This document shows positions 32,845-43,899 of a stretch of 64,000 nt of DNA, in pieces. The position numbers were made by a program, and so were the translations under genes. Within the stretch, counting starts at the first letter, position 1. Every line of letters begins with the position of its first letter. Source of the DNA: Chlamydomonas reinhardtii (taxonomy: Eukaryota > Chlorophyta > Chlorophyceae > Chlamydomonadales > Chlamydomonadaceae); contig NC_057016.1 of NCBI RefSeq assembly GCF_000002595.2, positions 2,620,515-2,684,514 on the forward strand, written 5' to 3'. The notes beneath the pieces were generated by a model, which was not told the DNA's origin, ran no database searches, and saw only the letters and a program-made list of their open reading frames with translations.

Positions 32845-35655
32845 GCGGCCTGCGCGTAATTACATCAACGTCTTGTCAGCAGTAGCGTAATTGGTGAGCG
32901 AAGAGCGAGCTGGGTCGCGCTGTCGGCAGTGGGCAGTGCTTTCGTGGTGGAAATGTGGTCGCGGACTTCAACTTCGTGGACCGACCGCGTCGACGCCGCA
33001 CTGCAAAGCCAGGTGTTGTAGTAATGCTGGGAACTGGTGGCTTGCTCGGAGAGCGATGGGCTTCGGGTCGAGGGGTTTCATGTGGCGATGGGAGTTGGAG
33101 CCTGGTGGCAGTTCTTTGCTGCGGGTTGGGAGGTCAAGTCCTGCATGCAGTGGCTGAATGCGGGGGCCATGTGCGTATGGGTGCAGGCAGGCGGGGCCTA
33201 TGCCGGCAATTTTGGACTAACTGTGCCGGCCGGGTCGCCGCTGTGGGGTGGTTAGGGGCGTGTGCGTCACTGCGAAGTGTTTGCTATGGCGACTGACCAC
33301 TAACCATGGCTATGATGCGAGCCTCCTGATGCTACTCAGGGCCCAAATGGTGACGCTTGTCTGGTGCTCCCCAGGCAACGCGTAGAGCAAAGGCGGATTT
33401 TCGAGATAGTTGTGGCGGCGTCATGCTGGGGTGGCGCGGCTCACACCCGCCCGTAGATGATGATGTAGCGCAGAAGAGTGTCCCTAGCGCGGAGGTTGGA
33501 GGTGTGCGGTGCTCAAGTGCCGTGAAAGACAGTGCGAGGCTTATCCTGGATGTAACGGAGAAGCTGGTCATGACGAGTCGATACTTCTTCGTGCCGAGGG
33601 TTTGCGAGATGTGGGGGTGTTCGCAAAGCTGCGTGGTGGGACGACAGCCGGGGTTCATGCAGCTGAGGGTTACCGGTGGTCAGCAGCTGACAGCGGGTAC
33701 GGATGAACGCAAGGGTGGGGTATGACTTGTTCCTGAGTATGACTTGTTTAGGTCTTAGGCATTGCAGCGGGATCGAATGCATGGGGCAGAGTTGGACGAG
33801 AGGAGTACTTAGTACAGCAGCAGCTTGTGACAGCGGGTGCGGGCAGCATGCGACGTTGCGCACTGTACTCAGCACTTGTAGCAATGGGCTGTGCAGTCAA
33901 CGGATACGCAGTCCATCAGCCAGCGCTGCTGCCTCCGTGAGCTTACGGTGGCCCCAGGACCAGGGGCAATCTCTATGGTGAAGAAGGGGGCGTACAGCGC
34001 TGTTTACAGCAGTAGCGGTGCGGCCAGGATGGCTTTGCCCTGATGCGATTACGGTATAGGCGAGCGTTTGTGAAATGCGGTCTGCAGGTCGGTCGGGCGG
34101 GCGCGCGGCAGCATACGGACGAAGGCAGTATCTCACGCCCCTGCTCACGCTGGAGAGGAGCAGGCGCCGGCGCTGTAGCCCCCTGGGGCGACGGGGTAGC
34201 GAAGTGCCAAAGAGCAATGCTCGGGCAGCTTGGCAACAGGTTTACGCAAGGCTATTTGGCTACGGTACTCCGCCCAAGTGAGGACTCCCACACCCCGCAC
34301 CCCAGGGGTTCCTGCGCCGCACCTGAAGGCACCCCGACCGCACACCGTATGGTACACACCGTACGGTACCCAGCTTGCCCTGTGGGCTGCACCACACCTC
34401 GTCCCTGCTCTGATGCTCTCCCCCATCGCTTTGCCTGCTGCTATTCTTGCCCCGCCAGCCCCGGCCCCATTTGATGACGTTCTGGGGCCATTCGCCCCTT
34501 CGTGGTGGACAGGGGAGGGGTCAGGTCACAGCATTTAGGCATCTGGGAAAGCAGGGTCACGGGATGCTTTCGGAGGACTCAATCAGAGCACACGCAGGAC
34601 TCAATCAGAGCACACGCACGGCACTCCGAGTGTGACATACGCAAAGCGCGGCCGAGCCGCTGAGGAGCTTGAGTGATGGCTAAAGAGCAGTGGAGAACGC
34701 CGGGTCAGCGAAAGTGGAGCGGCGCTGCATGGCACGCCGTTCTCCTGACCATGCTAGACCACGCGGCCACTATCCAAGAGTCCCATTATGCCCATCTGCC
34801 GAGCTCATGCCTTGCTTGGAGGACTTCCCATGCATCACACACACAGCCTCGACTGCGCAGCCCTTGGCCCGCGTGTCTCTACCCGTCTCTACTGGCCTCG
34901 TCAGGCACAGTCTCATCTGCCCCACTGTCTAGGTGGCTTCGCCAGCGCGGGGCCACAGCGGCATACAGATTACCGGTAACTTGGGCTATGAGGGCTATGG
35001 GACTACGTCTGGGAATACGCTGCACACTAGGGGACTACGCCAACCTGCCCTACCTGTCCAACACCCTGTCCCATCTGCCCCACCGCCCCATCTGACACCG
35101 TCTTGATGGCTTTCCCAACGTGGGGCCATAGCGGCACGCAGAGTAACTTAAGGCCTGAGGGCAATGCTACTATACCCATTAACAGCTTGAAGGCGACCTG
35201 GAGCAGCATGCGGGTGACGGCCGGTGATTTCACGGCAACCGCCCCCATTTGTTGTACGCTTGGCCGCGGTCGCTCCAGGCGCTGCCTGGTGGTCGCTTAA
35301 TAAGCTACTAGAATGACACAGGACACGTGACCACGTACATGTATTTAGTTTATTTGACTACCGTCCCGCTCCTGCATTCGGTCGGCATTTGATCAACGCG
35401 CGCGCTCCTTCTGCTTAGACACAATCGCTGCGGCCAAGAGCCTCGCTGGCTACATATACAGCGATAACGAGAGCTGTTGCAGCGCTTTGTGCTCTGAAGC
35501 GGCAGGGCGCCCTGCTTAGGGTTTTGCTTGGGGTGTCCCTTGCTTCCAGCGCCAACGACTCCACGTCCCTGCACCGGCCACCCCCACCTGCGCGCTTACC
35601 CAGCTAACTTTCAACAGATCTCTGGATGCTTTGAGTCACCGAACGCCTGTACAGC
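32845..35655. other. 2.8-kb gene-poor region
   Basis: Between L12 and the nucleotidyltransferase gene. No coding exon is supported in either strand. It holds a 22-bp tandem duplication at 34575-34618 and a diverged duplication, 34916-34980 against 35091-35147 (shared core GGCTT(C/T)(G)CC(A)..CG(C/T)GGGGCCA(C/T)AGCGGCA). It must contain the L12 3' UTR and the promoter of the downstream gene. Confidence 0.5.
34575..34618. repeat. 22-bp tandem duplication
   Basis: GGACTCAATCAGAGCACACG plus CA occurs twice in a row with no mismatch. Confidence 0.9.
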
Positions 35656-38600
35656 ATGGCCCCAGCACCCTTCGGGCACGCTTCGGGGGCCGGGCTCCTG
35701 CGGCTTGGCCCACCCTCCCACTCGCCACAGCACGCGCGCTGCCTGCGCGCACCGTCGGCGGCCCACGGCGCTGCCGGGGTCAGGTCGGGTGTGGGCCTGG
35801 GCGCCCGAGCAACACGCGTGCCGCTCTTGGTGTCGGCCTACGCCGCCAGCGAGCAGCTTTTCAAGAAATCGCCTAGCCTGATTTCGAAGGAGGAGCGCAG
35901 CATTCGTAAGAACTTCAAACAGGTGCAGAACAAGATCAACTCCTTCCCCCGTGTCGACAACCGCAAGATGATGCAGGTGAAGCCCTTTGAACTCCGCCCA
36001 CGGGCATGCCCAGCTGGCCCGGGTTCCCTTTTGAATGTGTCACATGAATGCGGCGCTGTTTCCTTGCGTACCTTGTTTAGTGGATCGCATGCCTACGCTG
36101 TGGGGTTACCCATCAGCGAATGTCGTGTTGTTACGGTACTCCGTCGTGGCGTCCCTTAAACATGCAGGCGACCATCCAGCATGGCAAAGAAGACTTTGCC
36201 GACGGCTTCAACAAGATGGCGTCAATGTTCAGTGCAGAGGATGTTGTGAGTGATCGGGCTATTGCCGCGGGCCGCAGCAGCCCAGAGACAGCGAAGGGGG
36301 ATGCTTGCGGGTCCATGGCACTTGCCTGTTTGGGTCGAAGGCCTTGGTCTGCTGCCATGTGCAGGAGCAAAGCACAGCTAAAACAGCAATCGACAAGGTG
36401 ACCGGTGCCATCCGCCAGTCCACTTTACTCAAGGTGATTCCCCCACCCCGCGCCCCCAGAAGACTGACGCACCCTCCTCACCCATGGCCGTGTTTTTCAT
36501 CCGTTTTCAGCGGCGCATTCCCCCCTTGCAAGCCTCCAGTGCGTCTGCTTACTTGACGCGAGTGCATTTCACCTCAAACCGCCCAGTAGGTAACCCGGAC
36601 ACATTCCGGTGGCAGCTTTGGCCGGCGCACGCTGGTGACGGGAGCATTCGACGTCGGTAGGTGCGCGGACGGCGGACGCCGGGTGGGGATCTGGGCTGCT
36701 GGTACGGACGCAAGGGGCAGCACAGCAATGCTGCCCGACGCCGGTATGCCCAACACCAACAACATGCGCGCGCTCATGCGTGTGGTACACGCCTCGGCGC
36801 TCACAGCGGCTTCCCACCTCCACAGACCTCATCGTGTACGTGAAGCAGTACAATGGGTGCGGCATGACGGACCCGGACACCTGGCGGTACGACTCGGACC
36901 TCGTGACGGACATGCGGCGGCACGTGAGTGGGACTAGTCCCGTATGGTAGTGTGCCGTACGACGCTGGGTGGCTTTGCGCGGGCTGGCGGAACGCCGTTA
37001 CGAATCACTGCGTGGCACAAAGCACGTATGGGGTGCAAGGGGTAAGCACGCATGTTGTTATTATGTGATGCGAGGCGCGCGGTCCGACTTCACGATGTCC
37101 TCGGTGTGTGGTTGCTGGCGATTGGACCGCACTGGCCGGGCCCTCCCCGAAACGCCCAGTCGTACACAACCCCCACATGGCTCACACTTGCTTCCAGGTG
37201 GTTGCAACGCTGGAGGCAGCCAACTCTGCGTGGGATGTGAGGGTCCCAGGCAACGCCCACTACTGCGACGTGCTCCAGGTTTGTGCTTATTACTACAGGA
37301 GTTCCTGCACAGCGGCGCACATCATACTTGCCATTTGCATAGCGCGTCAAGGTGCCCGATGTCCATCAATATGCGTGCCGCTTAGCCCTTAGCCGATTAC
37401 CGCCGGGCGCCTGCTGCACCCCGGGGCTGCCTGCAGGTGACGGTGCGGGGCGTGCCGGTGGATCTGCTGTTGGTGCCCGACTGCGCGCGAGGTAGGCGGG
37501 CGGGCGGGTCAGTGCACGGGTGGGCAATGAGTCAGGAAGAGGGGCATGGCTGCGTTTGGGGTGCGTATGTGCAGCGCGCCTTTCCTTGCTTGGGGGCGGT
37601 GTGAGGCTAGATAGGTAAAAAGTGACATTCACGCACCCGGTAGCTCCCATGTGCACGGTCGGCACCGTCGCCACTGCTGCTGATGAGGTTATCCACGCTG
37701 GGTTGTTTCGACTGGCGACGCATGCAGGCAAGCCCGGGGACCCAGCGTGGGAGCAGCACGTCGCCCTCATGACCGAGGTGTACGACAACCCCGCTGCGGC
37801 CGAGTACGACCACATCCGCGAGCGCGCCGACGCAGCGGCCTTCACACGATACGTGGAAGGCGTGCACGACGACGTGAAGGGCGTGGTGCGCTACGTCAAG
37901 GTGCGTACGGCATGCCCCCTCCCCTGAAGGTTGCCTACCGTCTACCATTCTCTAGCTATAATCATGACTGTAGCCCCCCGCACACACGCACACCAGCTCC
38001 GACAGCGACTGGGACTGCTGGGGTATTGGGGAGCAGGCGCCGCGACGATGTGGGAATGGCGTACCCATATAGCGGTAACGGCACCCTCCACAGCCATCAT
38101 ATGACAGCTTTTACGGTTCCACTGCTACAGACGATCTGCGCGCTCGGGACCATAACGACTATGCACCGCACAGCCCACGGGACCCACATGTGGGCCCGCA
38201 TTCGGTCGCCATGCGGACCCACATGCAAATGCACAGCAGTATGGACGAATCACGGGCCATGCGCTGCCCGCGGCCTTGTTTCTTACACGCAGACGTACCT
38301 TGCCCTTGTGCTTCTTGCCACACACGCACACACATTGCGCGTTTCTTCCCTTGGTGCTCGCCAACGCGGCCTTCGGGCCGCGCGTGCAGGCGCTGTACAA
38401 GTACGGCATCCTGCTGGACACCGCGGACACCCCCAAGGGCGGCGGCGGCAGCTGGTGGCCGCCCGAGGACGACCGCATTCGCTCCGTGTCGCTGGAGGTG
38501 CTGGTGCTGGCAGCCGACCAGCGGCTGAGGCAGCGCAAGTACAGGGGAGGCACGCCCGCCAGGTGCGCTGGGCTTTACCGTCGTTTCTAGAACTCACTAG

Positions 38601-39548
38601 ACTCACGTGTGCCTACTTGAGCGCGCAAGGCGCTATCAAACTGTGCATGCATTTCTAAGGAGTGCTATGCCGCGGATGCTGGAAATCTAGCCCTGGGGTC
38701 AATGCCGCCGCCATCCTGCGGACATGGTGCCCTCTTGCGTTTTACTATTATTGCAGCGGCAACATGTACAAGTTGGAGCTGTTCATTGAGTTCTTGGAGC
38801 TTGTGGTCGCGGCCGTGGAGGAGGGGGAGGTGCGTGTACTTGCGTGTATGTGTGTGCACGTGTGACTACGATTTGCATGGTTGCCTGCTCGATTCTCATG
38901 ATCGAGCGCTCAGAACAAGCTGAGGCAACGAGGCACGCTAGGCGCGCTGTGGTTTCAGCAGGTGCAATGCAACGAGCTCGCATGCAAAGAGGTTGGTGGA
39001 GGTGTATTTGCTGCCCATGCTACAGCCCATGCTGCCCATGCTACAGCAAGCATGGGTGATCATCACCACCTGTGCTGCAGCGACCCATGCACGCGTGCCA
39101 AATACGTGACAGGTGGTGAAGGTCCGGGCGAAGAAGTGGGGCTTTGACGGGGACGTGTACGACTTCGCGCACTGCTGGGAGGGCGACGCGGTCCGCATCA
39201 TCCACCCAATTGACCCCACCTGCAACCTGGAGCGGGTGAGTTTATATAAATCCTTGACTTCACTGCTCTCGTGCCAGATGGCCACTCAAGCAGCTTGCTG
39301 TGTTCCCACCTTTCATCCTGTTCCCCATGTTTTAACTCTGCAACCCCCCACTTGCATGCGCACAGCCGCGCGAGCACCGCGGGCCCCCCAACTGGCGGCC
39401 GCTGGTGGAGCTGGCGAGAAGCATCCTGGACCTGATGAAACGCGGCGGCACGTTTGAAGAGTTTCGTGCGATACGGGCAGTGCAAGTGCCCCTCCTTGCC
39501 ATGAACGAAAAGCTCTTTGCCCAGACAGTTGCTGGACTCTTTCTGTGA
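35656..39548 (+). CDS. OAS-like (2'-5'-oligoadenylate synthase family) nucleotidyltransferase, probably organelle-targeted
   Basis: Twelve exons: 35656-35976, 36168-36245, 36365-36433, 36590-36656, 36826-36923, 37198-37278, 37437-37491, 37728-37900, 38390-38562, 38757-38829, 39113-39235, 39366-39548; phases close to 497 residues. The catalytic signature is GGSFGRRTLVTGAFDVD (residues 163-179: GGS plus Asp177/Asp179), with a third Asp247 in VTVRGVPVDLLLV. The C-terminal half resembles the OAS C-terminal domain: DVKGVVRYVKALYKYG, IRSVSLEVLVLAA (like OAS YALELL) and IIHPIDPTCNLERP (like OAS LDPADPTNNV). OAS-family enzymes make 2'-5'-linked oligonucleotides or cyclic nucleotides, in animals on sensing double-stranded RNA or DNA; the ligand and product here are unknown. 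The first 64 residues have no acidic residue, are Arg/Ala/Ser-rich and end in LLVSAYAAS, like a transit peptide. The exon at 36590 was chosen because an in-frame stop lies just before it. The exon at 38390 is placed by homology. Confidence 0.82.
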
Positions 39549-40681
39549 TGGGTCCGCAGGTTACCTTGCAATCAATGCCATGGACTCCCGCGAGTGGGGT
39601 GACACATTACATATTTACATTGACACGCGGTGGACTCGTGCGGAGGGGACTTTGATCATGAAGCTGGGCACAGCTGGCGTCTGACCAGACGAGCGATAAC
39701 AAGTTAGGCGCTTCGAGCGCACAGTAACATCTACGGCGGTATGCAGGGTCTTTGATATGAATGATGTCGATGCGCAGCTGTGCAGGACGGTGTGGCGAAC
39801 GTGACGGCGTGCCGTGATTTGATTATTGGTTTGAGGCGCTGTGTCTGATTTAGTTTGATGCCCGCGGCAAACCTATCTTTCCACGCAGCTCGATGTACCG
39901 ACGTGCATTGTTGTACAGTGATCAAGGTGTATATGAGAGGTCATGACTGGTGAGGAAGGGAGAATGCGCCGTTGCCGTGTGGGGGAGACCATTGGAAGGG
40001 GCACGGAAGGGGTTGGGGGATGCGGTTGAGTCGGCTGCGGCTGTAGAGCGTGGCTGTTGGTGTGTACGCACTCTTGCCTTGGCGTTGTTCATTGAATGTT
40101 GGGGTCTGGGAACTCGGGACTACGCCAACCTGCCCCTTACCCTGTCTCATCGCATCCACGAGCGTGGCTGTTTGTGTCGCACCAGGCCATCAGCCATCCG
40201 GCCGGCATGGCCAGATGGGCTGTGGTGAAGTACGGTGTAGGCGTTGCAGTACCACTGGCAAGCTTTTCAATGCAGCTGACAGTGTGGAACCCTTTAGGTC
40301 CTGAATGCCATATGGACACTCGGACAACGCGTTGACCAAGGCAAGTCATGACATTGATGAAGTCCTGCTCTGGGCAACTGCGCCTCTGGCGCTCCTGCGG
40401 GCCTAATGTTCTGCACTCCTGCACTCCTGCCACGTCGTTGATCGTCTTCTTCGGGCCGCATACGGCGTACCCTTAGCTTCCAGCATTTGCATCGTTGTCC
40501 CCGCAGCACCGCCCCAGGCCCTGGTGCCCCGCGCCGCATAAGCTCAAATAAGCTCAATCCATAACATGAGGACGTGTCACTGTCCAACGAGCCACAACAG
40601 CAGTCCGGCCGCTACGTACGGTAAACACACGCTTCGGTTCTCGCGTGTAGCCGCTCAAACCACACCCTGAGCCTCTCGGCA
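39549..40681. other. Convergent intergenic region
   Basis: Lies between the 3' ends of the OAS-like gene (+) and the RBBP4-like gene (-) and should hold both 3' UTRs. No coding exon or TGTAA motif was found. A short string, GACTACGCCAACCTGCCC near 40121, also occurs near 35034 in the gene-poor region. Confidence 0.45.
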
Positions 40682-41787
40682 TCACAGCCGCGGCAACACG
40701 TCCTCTGCCGGCCGCCACACCTGCACGCCGGGCGCTTGCCCCTGCAACCCGCCCGCGCCCACCTCCCCGCCCCCGCCCGCCTCCGCCTCCGCCACCAGCT
40801 CTGCCGCGCCCGCCACCACCGCCTTGTCCAGCACCCATGCCGTACTCGCCAGCACGCCGTACATTGCCGTACTCCAGCTGAAGTCCTCAACAGGCAGCAC
40901 GTGCCCCGCGTGTACGAACAGCAGCTCGGGCCGGGAGGCCAGGCCCTCGGGCAGGGGCTGCGTGCGGCCGGGCTGCCACAGCAGCACGCGGCCCAGGCTG
41001 TCGGCGGAGGCCAGCAGGCCGCGGCGCTGCGGGCAGAACGCCAGCTGTTGCACCTTGCACCTGTTTGTGTTGCGGGAGTTGCGGGAGTCGGGGGCGTTGG
41101 AATTGTTGGAGCGAGGGGGTGGTGGTGTTATGGTGCTGAACCGGGACAAGTGCAGTGTGGTGTGGCGTGGCGTAGGGTTTGGGGAGGTGGGCGGCTGGTG
41201 CGGGTGCGTCGGGCATGGGGAATCGGGTGGGTCAGCCAGCGGTATGGCACGGCTTTGGCAGAGGTTGACCTCAAACACGGGCATAGGCACGAGTGCGCGT
41301 CTCCTTGGGTGGGATGCCCGCTGCCCAGTCCGCTACTCCCCAAACACACCTGTGGCCTTTCAGCCGGTACAGCGCCCCGCCGCCTGCTCCTGCTCCGCCA
41401 GTCCCACCGGCGCCCGAGGCGGTGGATGCCGCCGCTCCCGCCGCACCGGCGCCGCCTTCGCGGCCGCTGCTGAGCTGCCGCACGTCGTACACACGGATGA
41501 TGCCGTCATTTCCCCCCGCCGCCAGCAGCGGGGCGGAGCCCACGACATCGCCGCCGCCACTGCCACCACTGGCACCGACGCCACCACCAGTAGCAGCACC
41601 CGCGCCCGGCGGCGGCGCGAACGCGACGCCGTTGACGTCCGCCTTCGAGCGCGGCGCGTGCAGCACCGGTCTCTGCTGCCGCGAGTCCCACAGCAGAACC
41701 CTCCCGTCCGTTCCACATGACGCTAGCAGCGCCGCGCTGCCGCCGCCACCTGCCGCCTCAGCCACCCCTGCCGCCGCCGCGCCGCTT

Positions 41788-41845
<58 letters not shown>

Positions 41846-43260
41846 TCCAAGCCAGCTCCACAACATCGGCGTCGGCCTCGTGCCCGACGCCCTTTCGCAA
41901 CGACACCAGCTGCAGCCCCCCGTCCTCCCGTATCCCGTACTCGGCAACCGCGCCGTACTTGACGCCGCTGTACAGCCGCAGCGGCCCCACACCACTACTG
42001 CCGCCGCCTGCGACGCCGCCCCAAGCCAGCGCCACGCCCACCTGCTCCTCGCAGCGCAGCTCGCTCCAGGGCTTGTCCTGCCGTGGCGGCGGCAGCCGAT
42101 ACCGCCAGTCCGGCCCATGCCCATCTGGGTCCTCGTCTTCGCCCTCCTCCTCCTCCTCGCCCTCGCCCTCCTCCTCGCCCTCCTTCGGCCAGTACACCTC
42201 GAGATCCGGCGGGCTGAGACAGAAGCCGCCGGCGCCGCCGGCGCCGCCCTCCCGCCCTGCGCCCGCTGCCCCTGCCGCTGCCGCTGCCCCTCCCGTGGAG
42301 CCCGAGCCGCCGTTTCCGCTGCCGCTGCTGCCCAGGCCGCCGGGCCCGTGGGTCAGGTAGGGCCGCAAGTCCAGTAACGCCAGGCCGCCGCCGTCACACT
42401 TGGTGGCCACCAGGTGCGGCGCCGCCGGGCAGTACCGCAGCCGGTCCACGCCTCCCAGCGGGTGCGAGAATCGTACGGCGTCGTACATCAGCGGCGCCAC
42501 GGCGGCGCCCACCTCCGGGCGGTCGTACTCTTGCACGTCGTACAGGCCGGAGGCGGCGGCGAGGGAGCCGCCGCGGGAGCCGCTGCGGGGGTCGCGGGCC
42601 AGGGCGGCGCAGGAGTGCGGCACCGCCACGCCGCGAAGCAGCACAGCCGGCGTCTGCCCCGTGACGTTGCTCTCGCCCACCAGCAGTGCGTGGCGCGTGA
42701 GCGCGTGCGGCGCGCGCACGTCGGGCTGTGTGTGCGGGTGCAGCTGCAGCGTCGGGCTGCGGGGGAAGGCGCGGTGGGAGGCGCGTTGGGAGCAGCACGG
42801 GGAGCGGGGTCAGCAGGGGTTGGTGAGCGGGGCCGAAGGGAGTCGTGGCGGATGGAGGGGCTGCAGAGTGCTTCTGTGTGTCCTGCGCCTGTGCGCGGCG
42901 CAGTGTCGCCCACCGTGCCCAAGGTATTGTTGCGCACGAGCCGCTAGCCCGGCGCTCATTCCCCCGCCAGAGGCCCAGAATCCAGGTACACGAAAACACA
43001 CCGGAGCATTGGGCCTTCGTGCGGGCCGCGGAGCGCAGCACGGCACGCGCCCGCACGCCCGCACGCAGCAGCACGCACGCGCGCACGCAAGCATCTCACC
43101 AAGGCACGGCGTATCTGTCCTGGACCATGGTGTCGTAGAACAGCGGCACGTTGTTGCGCCACGCCTGCAGCCGCTCCAGCGCTAGGATGTAGGGCCGCAG
43201 CCGGGCCTTGGCGGGGTCCAGCTCGCCGCGCAGGACCTCGTCTTCGGCATCGGGCTCCAT
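40682..43260 (-). CDS. RBBP4/MSI1-family histone-binding WD40 protein
   Basis: Histone chaperone-type beta-propeller shared by CAF-1, HAT1, PRC2 and deacetylase complexes. Three exons, 43260-43100, 42756-41350 and 41060-40682, close to 648 residues. The N-terminal histone-H4-binding helix is visible (ALERLQAWRNNVPLFYDTMV). The family block DRLRYCPAAPHLVATK matches RBBP4 VNRARYMPQNPxIIATK. WD repeats end LLASCGTDGRVLLWD, LLAAGGNDGIIRVYDVRQL and LLASADSLGRVLLWQP. The C-terminus PELLFVHAGH, EDFSW and VQVWRPAEDVL matches RBBP4 PELLFIHGGH, SDFSW and MQVWQMAENI. The protein is over 200 residues longer than usual because of Gly/Ser/Ala insertions, a 16-Gly run and an acidic Glu-rich loop. The start was taken at the MEPDAEDEV Met; an in-frame upstream Met at 43398 would add 46 residues. 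Its nearest complex is not determinable. Confidence 0.87.
41795..41843. repeat. (CCG)n coding microsatellite
   Basis: An uninterrupted CCG run inside exon 2 of the RBBP4-like gene, encoding about 16 consecutive glycines between two WD repeats. Confidence 0.9.
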
Positions 43261-43899
43261 GGCCGTGGTTTGTTGGGGGGTTGCGGCGGCTGTTGCGCTG
43301 AGAGTGCCGAAGATGGTGCTGACGCTGCGAGGCCGGCGCGAGCGTGCGCCCGGGGCCAGGGGGGCCTGGGGCGACTTCGTGCCCAGCAGGCGTCGCACGC
43401 CCCGAGCTGGCTGGCCCGCTACGCTGCGCCAAGCTTTACCCTCTACAGCTTTGCTTCATGTACCATGTGCTGGTGTGCCAGAGGAGTGCGTGCGTGTCGC
43501 TGTTGACGCGCTGAGGCCAGCGTTCAGGCTAAAGTGGGCAATCGGCCCTGCCTTCCACTGGCGATTCAATACGTATGCCAAGAGGTATTCCAAGTGCTTT
43601 GGAGCAAGCTACTAATAGCTAACAATTAGGACAAGCTGGCTAACGCCCCGCACCATCATTGGGCGGGAACAGGTTGTTCTGTCGACTGGGGTTAATACTT
43701 CGTGATAGTATGTTGATTAGACTCATGAATAATAAAATGGAACAGCGGCTTACACACTGGGCTGTAGATCGGTGCAGTGTGCCATACTAAATTGCGACTG
43801 CACGAACGAGCGGCTTCGGGCATTATCATGCATCGCCTTTTATTTACCAGGTATCAGTAGCAAGGCTTCAGCAACTCAGGCCCTCGTTCGCCGACTGCG
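43261..43899. promoter_or_regulatory. Divergent promoter region, RBBP4-like / RNF25-like
   Basis: A 639-base head-to-head space. The part near 43600-43800 is noticeably AT-richer than its surroundings. No specific element was assigned. Confidence 0.5.

Noticed and set aside
36510-36586. A possible extra exon in the OAS-like gene after the TTTTCAG at 36504-36510.
   Set aside because: The frame runs into a stop before the GGS motif, and no donor restores phase. Joining 36433 directly to 36590 keeps the frame and the family alignment.
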